Part shown: positions 55,807 to 64,000 of the stretch, piece by piece
How the letters are laid out: each line of letters begins with the position of its first letter
Numbering within the stretch: position 1 is the stretch's first letter
DNA from: Branchinecta lynchi
Taxonomy: Eukaryota > Arthropoda > Branchiopoda > Anostraca > Branchinectidae
Direction: 5' to 3'
Assembly (NCBI GenBank): GCA_023053575.1
Contig: JAKZAP010000021.1
Coordinates: 13,826,212 to 13,890,211 of the forward strand
DNA: 64,000 nt
Translations under genes and position numbers: made by a program
The notes under the pieces: generated by a model
Seen by the model: the letters and a program-made list of their open reading frames with translations, nothing else
Databases searched by the model: none
What the model was told of the DNA's origin: nothing

Positions 55807-56242
55807 AGGACACCTGAACAATGAAATTATACTTGAACACACTATGGAGAATGCATTTACAGACATGGCCACGGAGAGCATTTTTCTCCTGAGCGTGACG
55901 TTTTCAAAATATGGATGCTCGTTTCTGGAGGTTTGCACATGCAGACTCCAAGACAAAAAGCGCAATTCATTCAGATCTTGTACAGCGCTGGCCGGATCGT
56001 ATTTTTCTTCTAGATATATGTTTGGGCTTAACTGATTAAAAAATATTCCAGAAGAAGGGTTAATTAGAGACCTTTGTTCATTTCTAAAACTGTTCGGTAC
56101 TGAAATAAGGACAGACGTAAAACGGAGCAAAAAAAATATCTAGGAAACACTATTTCGTATTTGGATTGGGTTTTCTGCAGGCAATGTTAACGGAAGTCAT
56201 GCAGATAGGGATGATACTTGGTACTCTTCATTCAGGTGTCCT
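55807..56242. mobile_element. TTAA-target MITE with AGGACACCTGAA ends
   Basis: 436 bp. TTAA|AGGACACCTGAA at the left and TTCAGGTGTCCT|TTAA at the right are exact. TTAA targets are used by piggyBac and Kolobok elements; the AGG start is not piggyBac-like (CCC), so Kolobok-type is more likely. No coding capacity. Confidence 0.8.
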
Positions 56243-56269
56243 TTAAAGTTTAAGTGAAAAGGGGTGAGA

Positions 56270-56640
56270 TAGGACAATCTGGTTACACATCACGTCACTG
56301 ATAAGACCCGATGAAAATGCGTTACTTCATTGCTCCGCTATTCACGAATAATCGATTTTCAGATAGTGCGATTTCCCTGTCGGATTTGTGGTACCTGTAT
56401 GCGCTTGTGCCTGTGTTGTCTGTTTGACGAAACGATTTACGAAAAATATGTGTTCACAGAGTGAGGTACCTCCCGCAAGGTGGTCAGTGGCCACTGGAAA
56501 GCCGCGTTTCGATTGATATTCAAACCTTCCGCGTCATAGTAGAATTTTGGTGAGGGCGGCCGTAGATATTCTGAACGCCATTCTGGAGTAAAAAGTGAAA
56601 GTTAAATGATACAAACATAAGTTGGCTTTTAGTTGAACTT
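56270..56640 (+). repeat. Dispersed repeat, copy 2 of 3
   Basis: It shares GACCCGATGAAAATGCGTTA, TCACGAATAATCGATTTT, CCTGTCGGATTTGTGGTAC and AAGCCGCGTTTCGAT with 61590-62110, and a shorter part with 44925-45180. Confidence 0.55.
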
Positions 56641-56643
56641 TAA

Positions 56644-57011
56644 AGGACCCCTCGCACTATTTACTCTTGAACTTACAGTACTTTAAAATATTTGAATACT
56701 TTAAAGCTAGGCTGTGCTTTCAACAAATACAATTTTGGCTATTTTAAGCCTTTTCCGAGAACCGTTGACTTATAGTGAAAACAGGGAAACAATTTACACA
56801 ACCAGTTTTCTGATAGAAAAACTTCTCGCTGACAATCGTCGACAGCGTGATGCACATCGAAGGTAGCAAAACACGGCGAGTGAGAAAATCAGCGTTGTTT
56901 TGTTAGAGGGGGTTAGAACGTACCGTACGAAATTGGCGTCTCCGGGTTTAAAAATATATGGAGTGATTATGGAAATAGGTTGCGCTAGTATTATAGGTGA
57001 GACAGGTCCTC
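56644..57011 (+). mobile_element. TTAA-family MITE, uninterrupted copy
   Basis: 368 bp, TTAA|AGGACCCCTCGCACTATT at the left and GGTCCTC|TTAA at the right. This copy shows the sequence found split by the hAT element at 16868 (AGGTAGCAAAACACGGCGAG) and found inside both fold-back copies (from 11249 and up to 14366). Confidence 0.75.
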
Positions 57012-57289
57012 TTAAGTTAGCTTAACGTTCAAAGAAACATACTTCTACCAAGAACAAATTGAGTCAACAGAACCTCCGTCTTTAGTCCAATGCAGCGTCT
57101 TTGGATACCCCGACAAAACGGAGCAGAGATAGAGGTACCTGCTATGCTATGAGTTGATGCGCGTCTACTTACCTCTTCGCCGCTGCGCATATCAGAGGAA
57201 AAACATTAGCAGGAGTGCGTGACCCGCTCTGCGGCGCAAACGTGTGCCGTCACAATGGTAGACGACCAATCAGCTGGTACTCTGTTTCT

Positions 57290-57460
57290 CCGTGGCTCTA
57301 CTGCGGTATAGCCGTTTGTAGAGGTAACAAATTCTGATGCTCCGCGTAGATCCGTTCGTTTGCATCAGGCAGGGTATCGGGAATCTATTCGACTTCGCGG
57401 GCTCGTATTACAGAGATATGGAAACGGAGGTTCTGGTGCTTATTTGTTCTTGATTCTGCT
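57290..57460 (+). repeat. Dispersed repeat shared with 43195-43370
   Basis: Shared words: TTTGTAGAGGTAACnAA, GATCCG/AATCCGnTCGTTTGCATC, TCGGGA, TTATTTGTTCTTGAT. A third fragment (TCGTTATTTGTTCTTGATGG) is at 53550. About 170 bp, no frame. Confidence 0.45.
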
Positions 57461-57922
57461 CAAGTTCTAGTTTGTTAATAAACTTAACTGTTGAATCAGT
57501 TTATTACAATTATGTGGAACAAACATTCTATGTAACAAAATACATGAGAAAACGTTCAATTACAACTCATGCCTCGTTATTGTGTTAATTGCGTTTTGGT
57601 TTGAGGCTCAACCCACCACTTTCCTCTTTTTTTTTCCATTTTTGACAACCGGGTTAAACGGCGCTGGAAAAAAAACAGAGCACTGGTGCGGACAGGCAAT
57701 CAGGTTTTCCCAGCCGGATTTCTCGCTCTTCCATCACGGAGATAGAAAAAAAATCTCAACTTTTCTGCACGGAACTGATGATGGCGCTAACAATCCTGGG
57801 CAGCAAGTTCAGCCGGCGGTTGACTGGCCCTGTCCGTTTGCCCACAGCAACGATAGGGTCTCAATCAAGTTATATTTATTTATTTACGTATTATCATCAA
57901 AAGTGGCAAGTCGGTAAGACTA

Positions 57923-58100
57923 CACTGTAAAAATAAAAATAAAAAATCTTGCAGTATTTGCTACTGGGATTAATATTGTCTCTAAAACGAAAATCTTATC
58001 TCTAATTCAGATTAATTTTATCTCAGAAGAGATAAGATTAATCCCAGTAGTAAATCCTGCAGTTAACTTTAATCCTTACTCGGAGGAACTTTTTACAGTG
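57923..58100. mobile_element. Short inverted-repeat element (CACTGTAAAAA ends), copy 2
   Basis: 178 bp between TA dinucleotides: CACTGTAAAAATAAAAAT at the left and AACTTTTTACAGTG at the right. An inverted relative of 1162-1329, sharing ATCTTGCAGTATTTGCTACT and AAATCCTGCAGTTAACTTTA. Confidence 0.7.
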
Positions 58101-58442
58101 TATGCCATCACTTTAACTACATACATTTTTCTGAGCCGCGTTAGCTTCACCCTTTCGGTCAACTGGGAACGTCTGATTCGACACGATCGATGTGTAGTCG
58201 ACGTACATTTTAAAATGCTCAAAAGAATTGTCGTCTGTCAAATGTCGAGACGAGATGGAAGGAACCCGGGGTAAAAAGTCAACTCTGGTTGACTGCATGG
58301 TGGTTAACTGGCGTAAGGTAAATCGAACGCGGGTGTGATCTCACACGATCTTTTGGCTATCAGTTTGGTCTGTGCTAACTTTCATCAACTCGAGAAAAAA
58401 AAAAAAAAAGCGCTCCAGTTGCGTGACTTCACCTGTGTCTTG

Positions 58443-58747
58443 GAGCGTGTTCCAGCCTTCTAACAATAGTAACTATTACTTACTATTTTCGTTCCAACCT
58501 TGTAAAAGGTTACTACGCTGACCGTCGCAACCTTCTCGATATAGTAGCTAATAGTAACTATTTGCTTACCACGCTCGGGAGCGTAGTAAGCGTGGTAACT
58601 ACGCATCTCTGTAACGTGATTGGTCAGATTCGCCCTTGGCATGATATTCTACTGGATAACAGAAAAATCGTTCCAGCCTTGACGGTAAAAAGCCAGAATT
58701 CTTGAGGTCTTGCGCAGTAACTACGGTAAGTAAGGTGGAACACGCTC
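58443..58747. mobile_element. Harbinger-like MITE, copy 2
   Basis: It begins GAGCGTGTTCCAGCC and ends GTGGAACACGCTC, same orientation as copy 1 at 46955. Flanks TTG and TTA suggest a mutated TTA target. It lies about 220 bp beyond the mLST8 stop codon, in or next to the 3' UTR. Confidence 0.78.
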
Positions 58748-58965
58748 TTAACTTTCTAGCAATCTCTGTGCAAACATATATCCGGGTTTTTCTCTGCAGC
58801 ACAGTCCAGAGAAAAACCGCACGGAGACAAAGCTAAGGACAAAATCCACGAGTCTAACGCGAAATGCCCAAGTCCTCAAACGGGTCCTTTAACGGCCTAC
58901 TTCCGATTTGAGAAAATAGTCTGCGGAGACCGTCCTTTATCATTTGCCAGGTTGTCTTTAAGAGG

Positions 58966-59090
58966 TCACTCAGGGTCCGGCATGCCATCTTTAAAGGCTA
59001 GTGCCGTTACGGCTTTCTGGTGGCCGGTGTACTCCTTCTTCAGTTCACCGGTTTCGGTGCTCCACAGGCGAGCTACACCGTCGGATGACG
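58966..59090 (-). CDS. MLST8: mLST8 last exon
   Basis: On the minus strand the acceptor TTCCTTTCAG precedes 59090 and the stop TGA is at 58968-58966. It encodes [20 protein letters not shown], then [20 protein letters not shown] and E. Confidence 0.92.
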
Positions 59091-62000
59091 CTGAAAGGAA
59101 AACAAAAAGACATGAGAGCCATTGCCATTGAACAAGCGCAGACAGTTGGGCAAGAAAACCGTTCCCGTCGTTGGTCATCTATAGCCTACAGAATCCCCCG
59201 GTGATCTTACTGAAACTTTCTAGATCTATCAGTTATTACGCCAACATCAGACCAGAGAATAACCCCATCTTGAAACCGCAAGAGTCTCAAAAACAAACCC
59301 AACGAAAATGGATAGGAGTAGAAAAATAATAATTTAACATTGTGAAGTATAAGGCTTTCGAATTTGAGACACTTTATCCATGTTCTATTACTATTATAAG
59401 CCTGAAAACTATTATAATCCTGTTTCGGAGACCATTAACCTGATTCACCCTTACGACCCTCTGCAGACATTCTTTGTTATTGATGCTGGTTAGATAGTTC
59501 ATGTTGTTTTGTTCAGTTTGTTTGTTGTTGTTTTTTCGTTATTTATCGTTTTGTTTCTTTCATAATACTCCGTATTTTGTGTTTTACACTTTACGGGTAA
59601 AAAAGTTCATTCATTCATACCTGGAACGGCTTCCCTGTTTTTTTCTTAATTGTATAATAACAGCTTTATGGAAAAGTTTGATCAGAAATGAGAGTTTGAA
59701 GGCTACTTTCACTACAAACGAATCCTCCTTCCTATTGGTTGTGTTTTTAATGACACGTTGTAATCGACCAATAGGATTTGAGACTCCGTTTTTGTGTTTA
59801 AACTTTGTAGCCTTCAGGCTCTTACTTCCATGGAAACTCTTTTGCAAAAATTGAATTATACGATTGAGGAATAGCCCAATTAACATCCTAGCAAGTCCCT
59901 GGGTCAAAATGATGATCAAACGCCGATACTTTAATTTCAAATTTGAAAGTCCTATACCCCCAATTTTAAATTTTTGTTTGTCATGCTTCCGTGATAATGG
60001 TGTAGCAATATCTGTTTTCGTCGGGTAGGGGCACTCTCTCTATAGGGCAGGAATATGAATACTGGGTTAGGAATCACATACACCTAAACAGGCCAATTTT
60101 ATCTGAATCTTATTTTGTTCTCAAGCATTTGAAAACTCCGCCAAAAAAGACGGAATGGTGTTTCTGAGAGTTTCATCTTGTGTGTCATTTGTGTGGCACT
60201 CACTTCTGTTTCCGTGACAGACATTCAGAAATGTGTGGGACACAAACATGCCGCGGAAGAAGTTTCGTAAACGTCAACTATAGACATTAACAAGCCATTT
60301 CTGAAAATCCGATGAAAACAAGTCCTTTGCCTCCTGTTCAGAAAAACGATTTTTTTGGCACTTGCAGCCTCTAGCTCAAGTCACATACCGATCGCAATTC
60401 CGTGTGTCGGGCGGTCTGTCACATGACTGGCGAGTTAGGTTACTTCATCATGTCCTAGGACGACGAAACTTGGCAGGCATATCATGGATCCGACCGAACT
60501 AACTTGGAAATAATCAGTTTCCCGATCCGGCCATCTGGGGGGAAGTTGAGGGAGAGGGAATTCGGAAAACTGAGTTGTGCATAACTTTCGGACGGTGATC
60601 GGATTCGAAAGAAATAATACTGAACAGAAGACATGTCTCTGATGTAATATTTGAAGTCCGCACCGGATTCGACAGCTGTGGGGGAGTTTCCAGGGGGGGA
60701 AACCTAGAGAAACGGTTAGAACAGAGGGATCGGAGTGAAACTTGCTGGCAAGAACAAGCATTTGCTCTAGATAAATCTTTTACACAGTTGGACTGGATCC
60801 GGACGTCTTTTTTGGTGGGGGGCGAAACTTGGTAGTCATATCACGGACCCGATCAAACTGACTTGGGACTAAAACATTTCTCGACCGCGAAGAAAGTCTG
60901 CATACGAACTTACCTGTTATAATGTATCTCGAGTCCGCGCTAAAGACGACGTCCCAAACCCATCTCTGTGCTTGGGTAGTCAGCTCCCGAACAAGTTCAA
61001 AATTGCGCTCCACGCTCCATAACCGAGCAGTTTGGTCAGCTGACGTGGTGACCAAGTAACTAGATGAAAAGAATAAGAGTTACATAAATTTATCTACATA
61101 AGGGCTTTCACGAGATCCTGTAGCCTAGTCAATTTCCAGCGCGCGAAACAGATGGCGAAAATCGCGAGAAAGCTATGGTGGCACTGACGGGCCACCAGGT
61201 AACTAAAGTCGTTTCCTCGCCGTTCCCCAGGACTCCTTGAAGAGACTAAGAGCGTGTTCCATCCTACTTGCCTTAGTTACTACGCATGACGTCACGAATT
61301 CTGGCTTTTTGCCGTCAAGGCTGGAACGATTTTTCTATTTTCCAGCAGGATCTCACGCCAGGGGTGAATCCGACCAATCACGTTACAGAGATGCGTAGTT
61401 ACTACGCTCCCGAGCATGGTAAGCAAATAGTAACTATTAGTTACTATTCCGACAAGGTTGGAACGGAAATAGTAACTAATAGTAACTATTGTTAGGAGGG
61501 TGGAACACGCTCTAAGGGAACCACGAGAGTAGAGGGCGCCACTTTCCTAGGGACTCCAAGAGCGGAAAACAAAGTTAAAGTTGAACCGAAAAGGGCTGAG
61601 ACAGGACAATCTAGTTACCCATCACTTTTTCACTTAAAGAGGCCTTAAGACCCGATGAAAATGCGTTACTTGGTTGCTCCGCTAATCACGAATAATCGAT
61701 TTTGCCGGTAGGGTTCCAGTAGACCTCATACTGAAGAGAGCAGGATGGTTACTAATATTGTCACATAATTCCGAATTTGTCACCTCATTTGGCTTTAGTA
61801 CGACTTTCAGGAAGGCTTTAATAATCAAACATCCAGTGACTCGCACATGGACCTTCTTATAAATGGTCATTCACGTTTTTCGAATAGTGGAACTTCCTGT
61901 CGGATTTGTGGTACGTGTATGAACTTGTACCTGTGTCGTATGCTTGACGACAACGATTTACGAAAAATAAGTGTTCACGTAGCGAGCGTGTACCTTCCCC

Positions 62001-63529
62001 AAGATGAGACTGGCTACTGAAAAGCCACGTTTCGATGGATATTCAGATTTTCTGCTAGTAGAATTTTCCGCTGTGATGACTGCCGTAGATGTTCTGAACG
62101 TCATTCTAGAGTAAATAGTGAAAAATAAAAATTCTCTTTACAGAATCCAAATGATGCAATGTATCCAGTTAAATGATACAAAAATAATTTGGATTTCCAC
62201 GTCGTATTATTTAGAAAAACAGATGCCTTTCTCTCAAAAATCATTGCGTCGCAGGAAACAGATTTGCTTTTTCCATTACGCGGAAAATCCATGCGAAGTC
62301 AGCGGCTGCTTCCGCACGAAAAAAGACGAAGGGTAGGATCCCTGCGCTGATACTTCTTTTCAGTTTTCAAAATTTTTTGACGATCAGAGCTCCGTTTAGC
62401 ACTGTCAAATTGAGCAACGAGCATGGCTCCAACTTTTTATTTATGATAATAGTTGTGGTTTTGCAGACATCATGGTATGTGTTACCACGGTGACTGGATC
62501 TGAAATTAGTCATTTTTGTAGTTACCATGGTATCTGATAATACAGTTCCTCGGCGAAATTGCCAGATTTGCGCTTTTAGAAATCATCCAAAAAGAAATAC
62601 TGATATCCACTGACGTTTAGACTCTAGAGTGACATGGCTTAATTCCAAAAATTTGACAAAAAACTAGACTCTTGTGTTAGTGATGATGAAAGTGAGACGA
62701 ATTTGTCAGATACACGATCAGTTACCACGGTTGGGACCGTGGGATCTGAATATCAGATACAAAACTTCACGGATGAATTATTTTTCACCTAACAAGGGGC
62801 TCTTTGGTTTTACGCAAACGAAAAGCCCTGTGACCCCTTCCCCCCTCACACTGTCAGAAGTTTCATAACAGGGAACACAAGGATGCGCAGTTTCAACAGA
62901 CAACACTTATGTAATCCGTTGTAATGCCGAAAAGCATTTAGTGACGTCATTTATGTTTGTCGTCATGGTATCGACAAATTCCGCAAATGCTTTTTTCTCA
63001 ATTTTCAACCAAACAAGGGGTTCTTTGGTTTTACGCAAACAGAGAGCCCCCTGCCCCCCCCCCCCACTAAGTTTCATAGGTATAACACAAGGATGCGCAG
63101 TTTCAACAATGTAATCTGTTCTGATTTTGAAAACGTTATGCATACCAAGATTGCCGAAAAAGCATTTAGTGCCTTTTTTATGTTTGTAATCACGACATCG
63201 AAAAATTCAGCAGATACTTTTTTGACGGTTTTTCGTCTCTCCCAGGCAATGCTTGCTATGCGCAACCTTTATTGCATAACCGTCTTCAAAATCACAACAG
63301 ATTACATCCCAAGTGTTGTCTGTTGAAACTGCGCATCCTTGTATTAACAGTTATGAAACTTCTGACAGTGCAAACACACACGGGCAGTAGAGGCCAAACT
63401 TAACAGACTCAAGAAAACTTACGCCCCATCAGGACTAAATTTGCACTTCAGTCCGTATTTCCTGTGCGCTTGCATCTTATTTTCCGGAGTTAGCTGAGAT
63501 GCAATCCCTCCAACAGTATTCTTGTTGAT
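58966..63529 (-). CDS. MLST8: mLST8 (GbetaL), WD40 subunit of TOR complexes, 3' part
   Basis: Three minus-strand exons (63529-63423, 61059-60914, 59090-58966) join in frame to 125 residues plus TGA, corresponding to about the last 40 percent of a 320-residue family member. Read order: [86 protein letters not shown]. These are the last WD repeats of LST8 (S-ADQT-LW and ASSD-ARLW). mLST8 binds the TOR kinase domain in TORC1 and TORC2 and stabilises the active site. The earlier repeats lie right of the window. The C-terminus (GMPDPE) differs from the vertebrate end. Transcribed toward OSBP. Confidence 0.92.
59640..59880. repeat. Long imperfect hairpin in mLST8 intron
   Basis: GAGTTTGAAGGCTACTTT and CCTATTGGTTG on the left pair with CGACCAATAGG and TTTGTAGCCTTCAGGCTC on the right, with further pairing outward (TTAATTGTATAAT against ATTGAATTATACGATT). 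Likely a decayed MITE. Confidence 0.5.
60390..60890 (+). repeat. G-tract dispersed repeat in mLST8 intron
   Basis: Two units: CTAGGACGACGAAACTTGG, GGATCCGACCGAACTAACTT, CCGGCCATCTGGGGGG, then GAGGGATCGGAGTGAAACTT. Same family as 35890-36830. The second unit ends about 25 bp before an mLST8 exon. Confidence 0.55.
60914..61059 (-). CDS. MLST8: mLST8 exon (SADQTARLW repeat)
   Basis: On the minus strand the acceptor TTTTCATCTAG precedes 61059 and the donor ACAG|GTAAGT follows 60914. It encodes [20 protein letters not shown], then [18 protein letters not shown] and [10 protein letters not shown]. 146 nt, exit phase 1. The linker after ELTTQAQ is shorter than in the human protein. Confidence 0.92.
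61213..61560. mobile_element. Remnant of the TATTCTCGCC MITE split by another MITE
   Basis: CCTCGCCGTTCCCCAGGACT, CCTTGAAG at the left and GGGAACCACGAGAGTAGAGG, then GGGACTCCAAGAG at the right resemble the family at 3461 and 50851. The Harbinger-like element 61250-61512 lies in the middle, so it inserted into this older remnant. Confidence 0.5.
61250..61512. mobile_element. Harbinger-like MITE, copy 3 (inverted orientation)
   Basis: 263 bp, flanked by TAA at 61247-61249 and 61513-61515. It begins GAGCGTGTTCCATCC and ends GGGTGGAACACGCTC. The interior is the reverse of copies 1 and 2. A TWA target with these ends supports a PIF/Harbinger assignment. Confidence 0.82.
61590..62110 (+). repeat. 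Dispersed repeat, copy 3 of 3, with an insertion
   Basis: It matches 56270-56640 but is split after TCACGAATAATCGATTTTGC (61700) by about 180 bp of unrelated sequence, resuming at TTTTCGAATAGTGGAAC (61877). Lies in an mLST8 intron. Confidence 0.55.
62849..63370. mobile_element. Inverted-repeat element with CACTGTCAGAAGTTTCATAA ends
   Basis: 522 bp. CACTGTCAGAAGTTTCATAA with ACAAGGATGCGCAGTTTCAA on the left is repeated inverted on the right (GAAACTGCGCATCCTTGT, TTATGAAACTTCTGACAGTG). An extra direct copy of ACACAAGGATGCGCAGTTTC is at 63087. AAAAGCATTTAGTG and ACAAGGGGCTCTTTGGTTTT also recur. It lies about 50 bp from an mLST8 exon. Confidence 0.65.
63423..63529 (-). CDS. MLST8: mLST8 exon (start of the penultimate repeats)
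   Basis: On the minus strand the acceptor TTTTTTGTAG precedes 63529, and the donor GGGGC|GTAAGT follows 63423. It encodes [18 protein letters not shown], then [17 protein letters not shown]. 107 nt, entry phase 0, exit phase 2. Confidence 0.9.
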
Positions 63530-63619
63530 CTACAAAAAAGACGGTCAAGAGAAGACTTGGTCTCGCCCCAGTCTGGGGCACCGACAAAACTTGACAAAAC
63601 TTGGCTGACCCAAATCTAT

Positions 63620-64000
63620 ACTAGAGATGTGTGAATACGATCATGAAAGGATTCGAATCTGAATCCAGGGCTAGGTACGAATCCGATTCCGGATCCACCA
63701 TTTCATGCTGAGGATTCAAATCTGGAATCGACTCCCACCTTAACAGAAATTAGATATGTACATAAGTTACAGTTCGAAAATCAGAGGTGAGGAAATGCAC
63801 TGCTTTCTAAAGTAATCAGATGATGTGATATATTGCTGGTTTGTGGTACACAGTGTACTAAAAAAAAATTGAGAAAAGGAAGCTTGAAGGATGTACTGGA
63901 AGTTTCAGCGGATTCGTAAGATTGGAGGTTTGGAATCCGAGTCTAGATCCGAATTCATCATGACAAGCAGAAGATTCGAATCCGGCCAGAAGGACGAATC
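63620..64000. repeat. GATTCGAATCC-rich dispersed repeat at right edge
   Basis: AGGATTCGAATCTGAATCC, TACGAATCCGATTCC, then an inverted counterpart GGAATCCGAGTCTAGATCCG and GATTCGAATCCGG near the edge. Related to 15060-15140. It runs off the window. Confidence 0.5.

Noticed and set aside
59501..59854. 117-residue open frame, Phe/Leu-rich
   Set aside because: It lies over the imperfect hairpin at 59640-59880 in an mLST8 intron; composition reflects T-rich DNA.
60435..60761. 108-residue minus-strand frame next to an mLST8 exon
   Set aside because: It lies fully within the G-tract repeat and does not join to mLST8 in phase.

Overview
The window is from a eukaryote, almost certainly a metazoan. 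Three protein genes are split by GT-AG introns, coding exons make up only about 3 percent of the sequence, and most of the rest is decayed or nested transposable elements. The encoded proteins (an apolipoprotein D-like lipocalin, an oxysterol-binding protein of the OSBP class and mLST8) fit animals. CpG is not strongly depleted and the repeats look like those of aquatic invertebrates, but I cannot name the phylum from the sequence.

Layout: (1) 440-3038 (+) holds the last three coding exons of a secreted lipocalin; the signal-peptide exon lies off the left edge. (2) 3.3-32 kb is a gene-poor block of nested repeats. It contains an inverted duplication (about 4.16-4.99 kb against 17.41-18.15 kb), two inverted copies of a fold-back element with ACGTCCCC minisatellite ends, a LINE tail with a target-site duplication (TSD), a hAT element inside an older TTAA-type element, a broken Ty3/gypsy element carrying a hAT-like insertion, and two more LINE fragments. 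(3) 32261-47449 (+) holds seven exons encoding a complete OSBP lipid-transfer domain through the stop codon (401 residues). The exons for the PH domain, coiled coil and FFAT motif were not found. (4) 47.5-58.9 kb is intergenic and packed with short inverted-repeat elements. (5) 58966-63529 (-) holds the last three exons of mLST8 (125 residues); the 5' part lies off the right edge. OSBP and mLST8 are convergent.

The dominant repeat is a family seen at least ten times. It has TTTTTGGGATCCCA near both ends and a variable array of about 137-bp tandem units inside, and it is spread over introns and intergenic DNA in both orientations. I found no tRNA, rRNA, CRISPR or bacterial-type operon. I found no new multi-gene system. 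The most interesting items are the composite and nested elements, and a splice site in OSBP that matches both acceptor and donor consensus.
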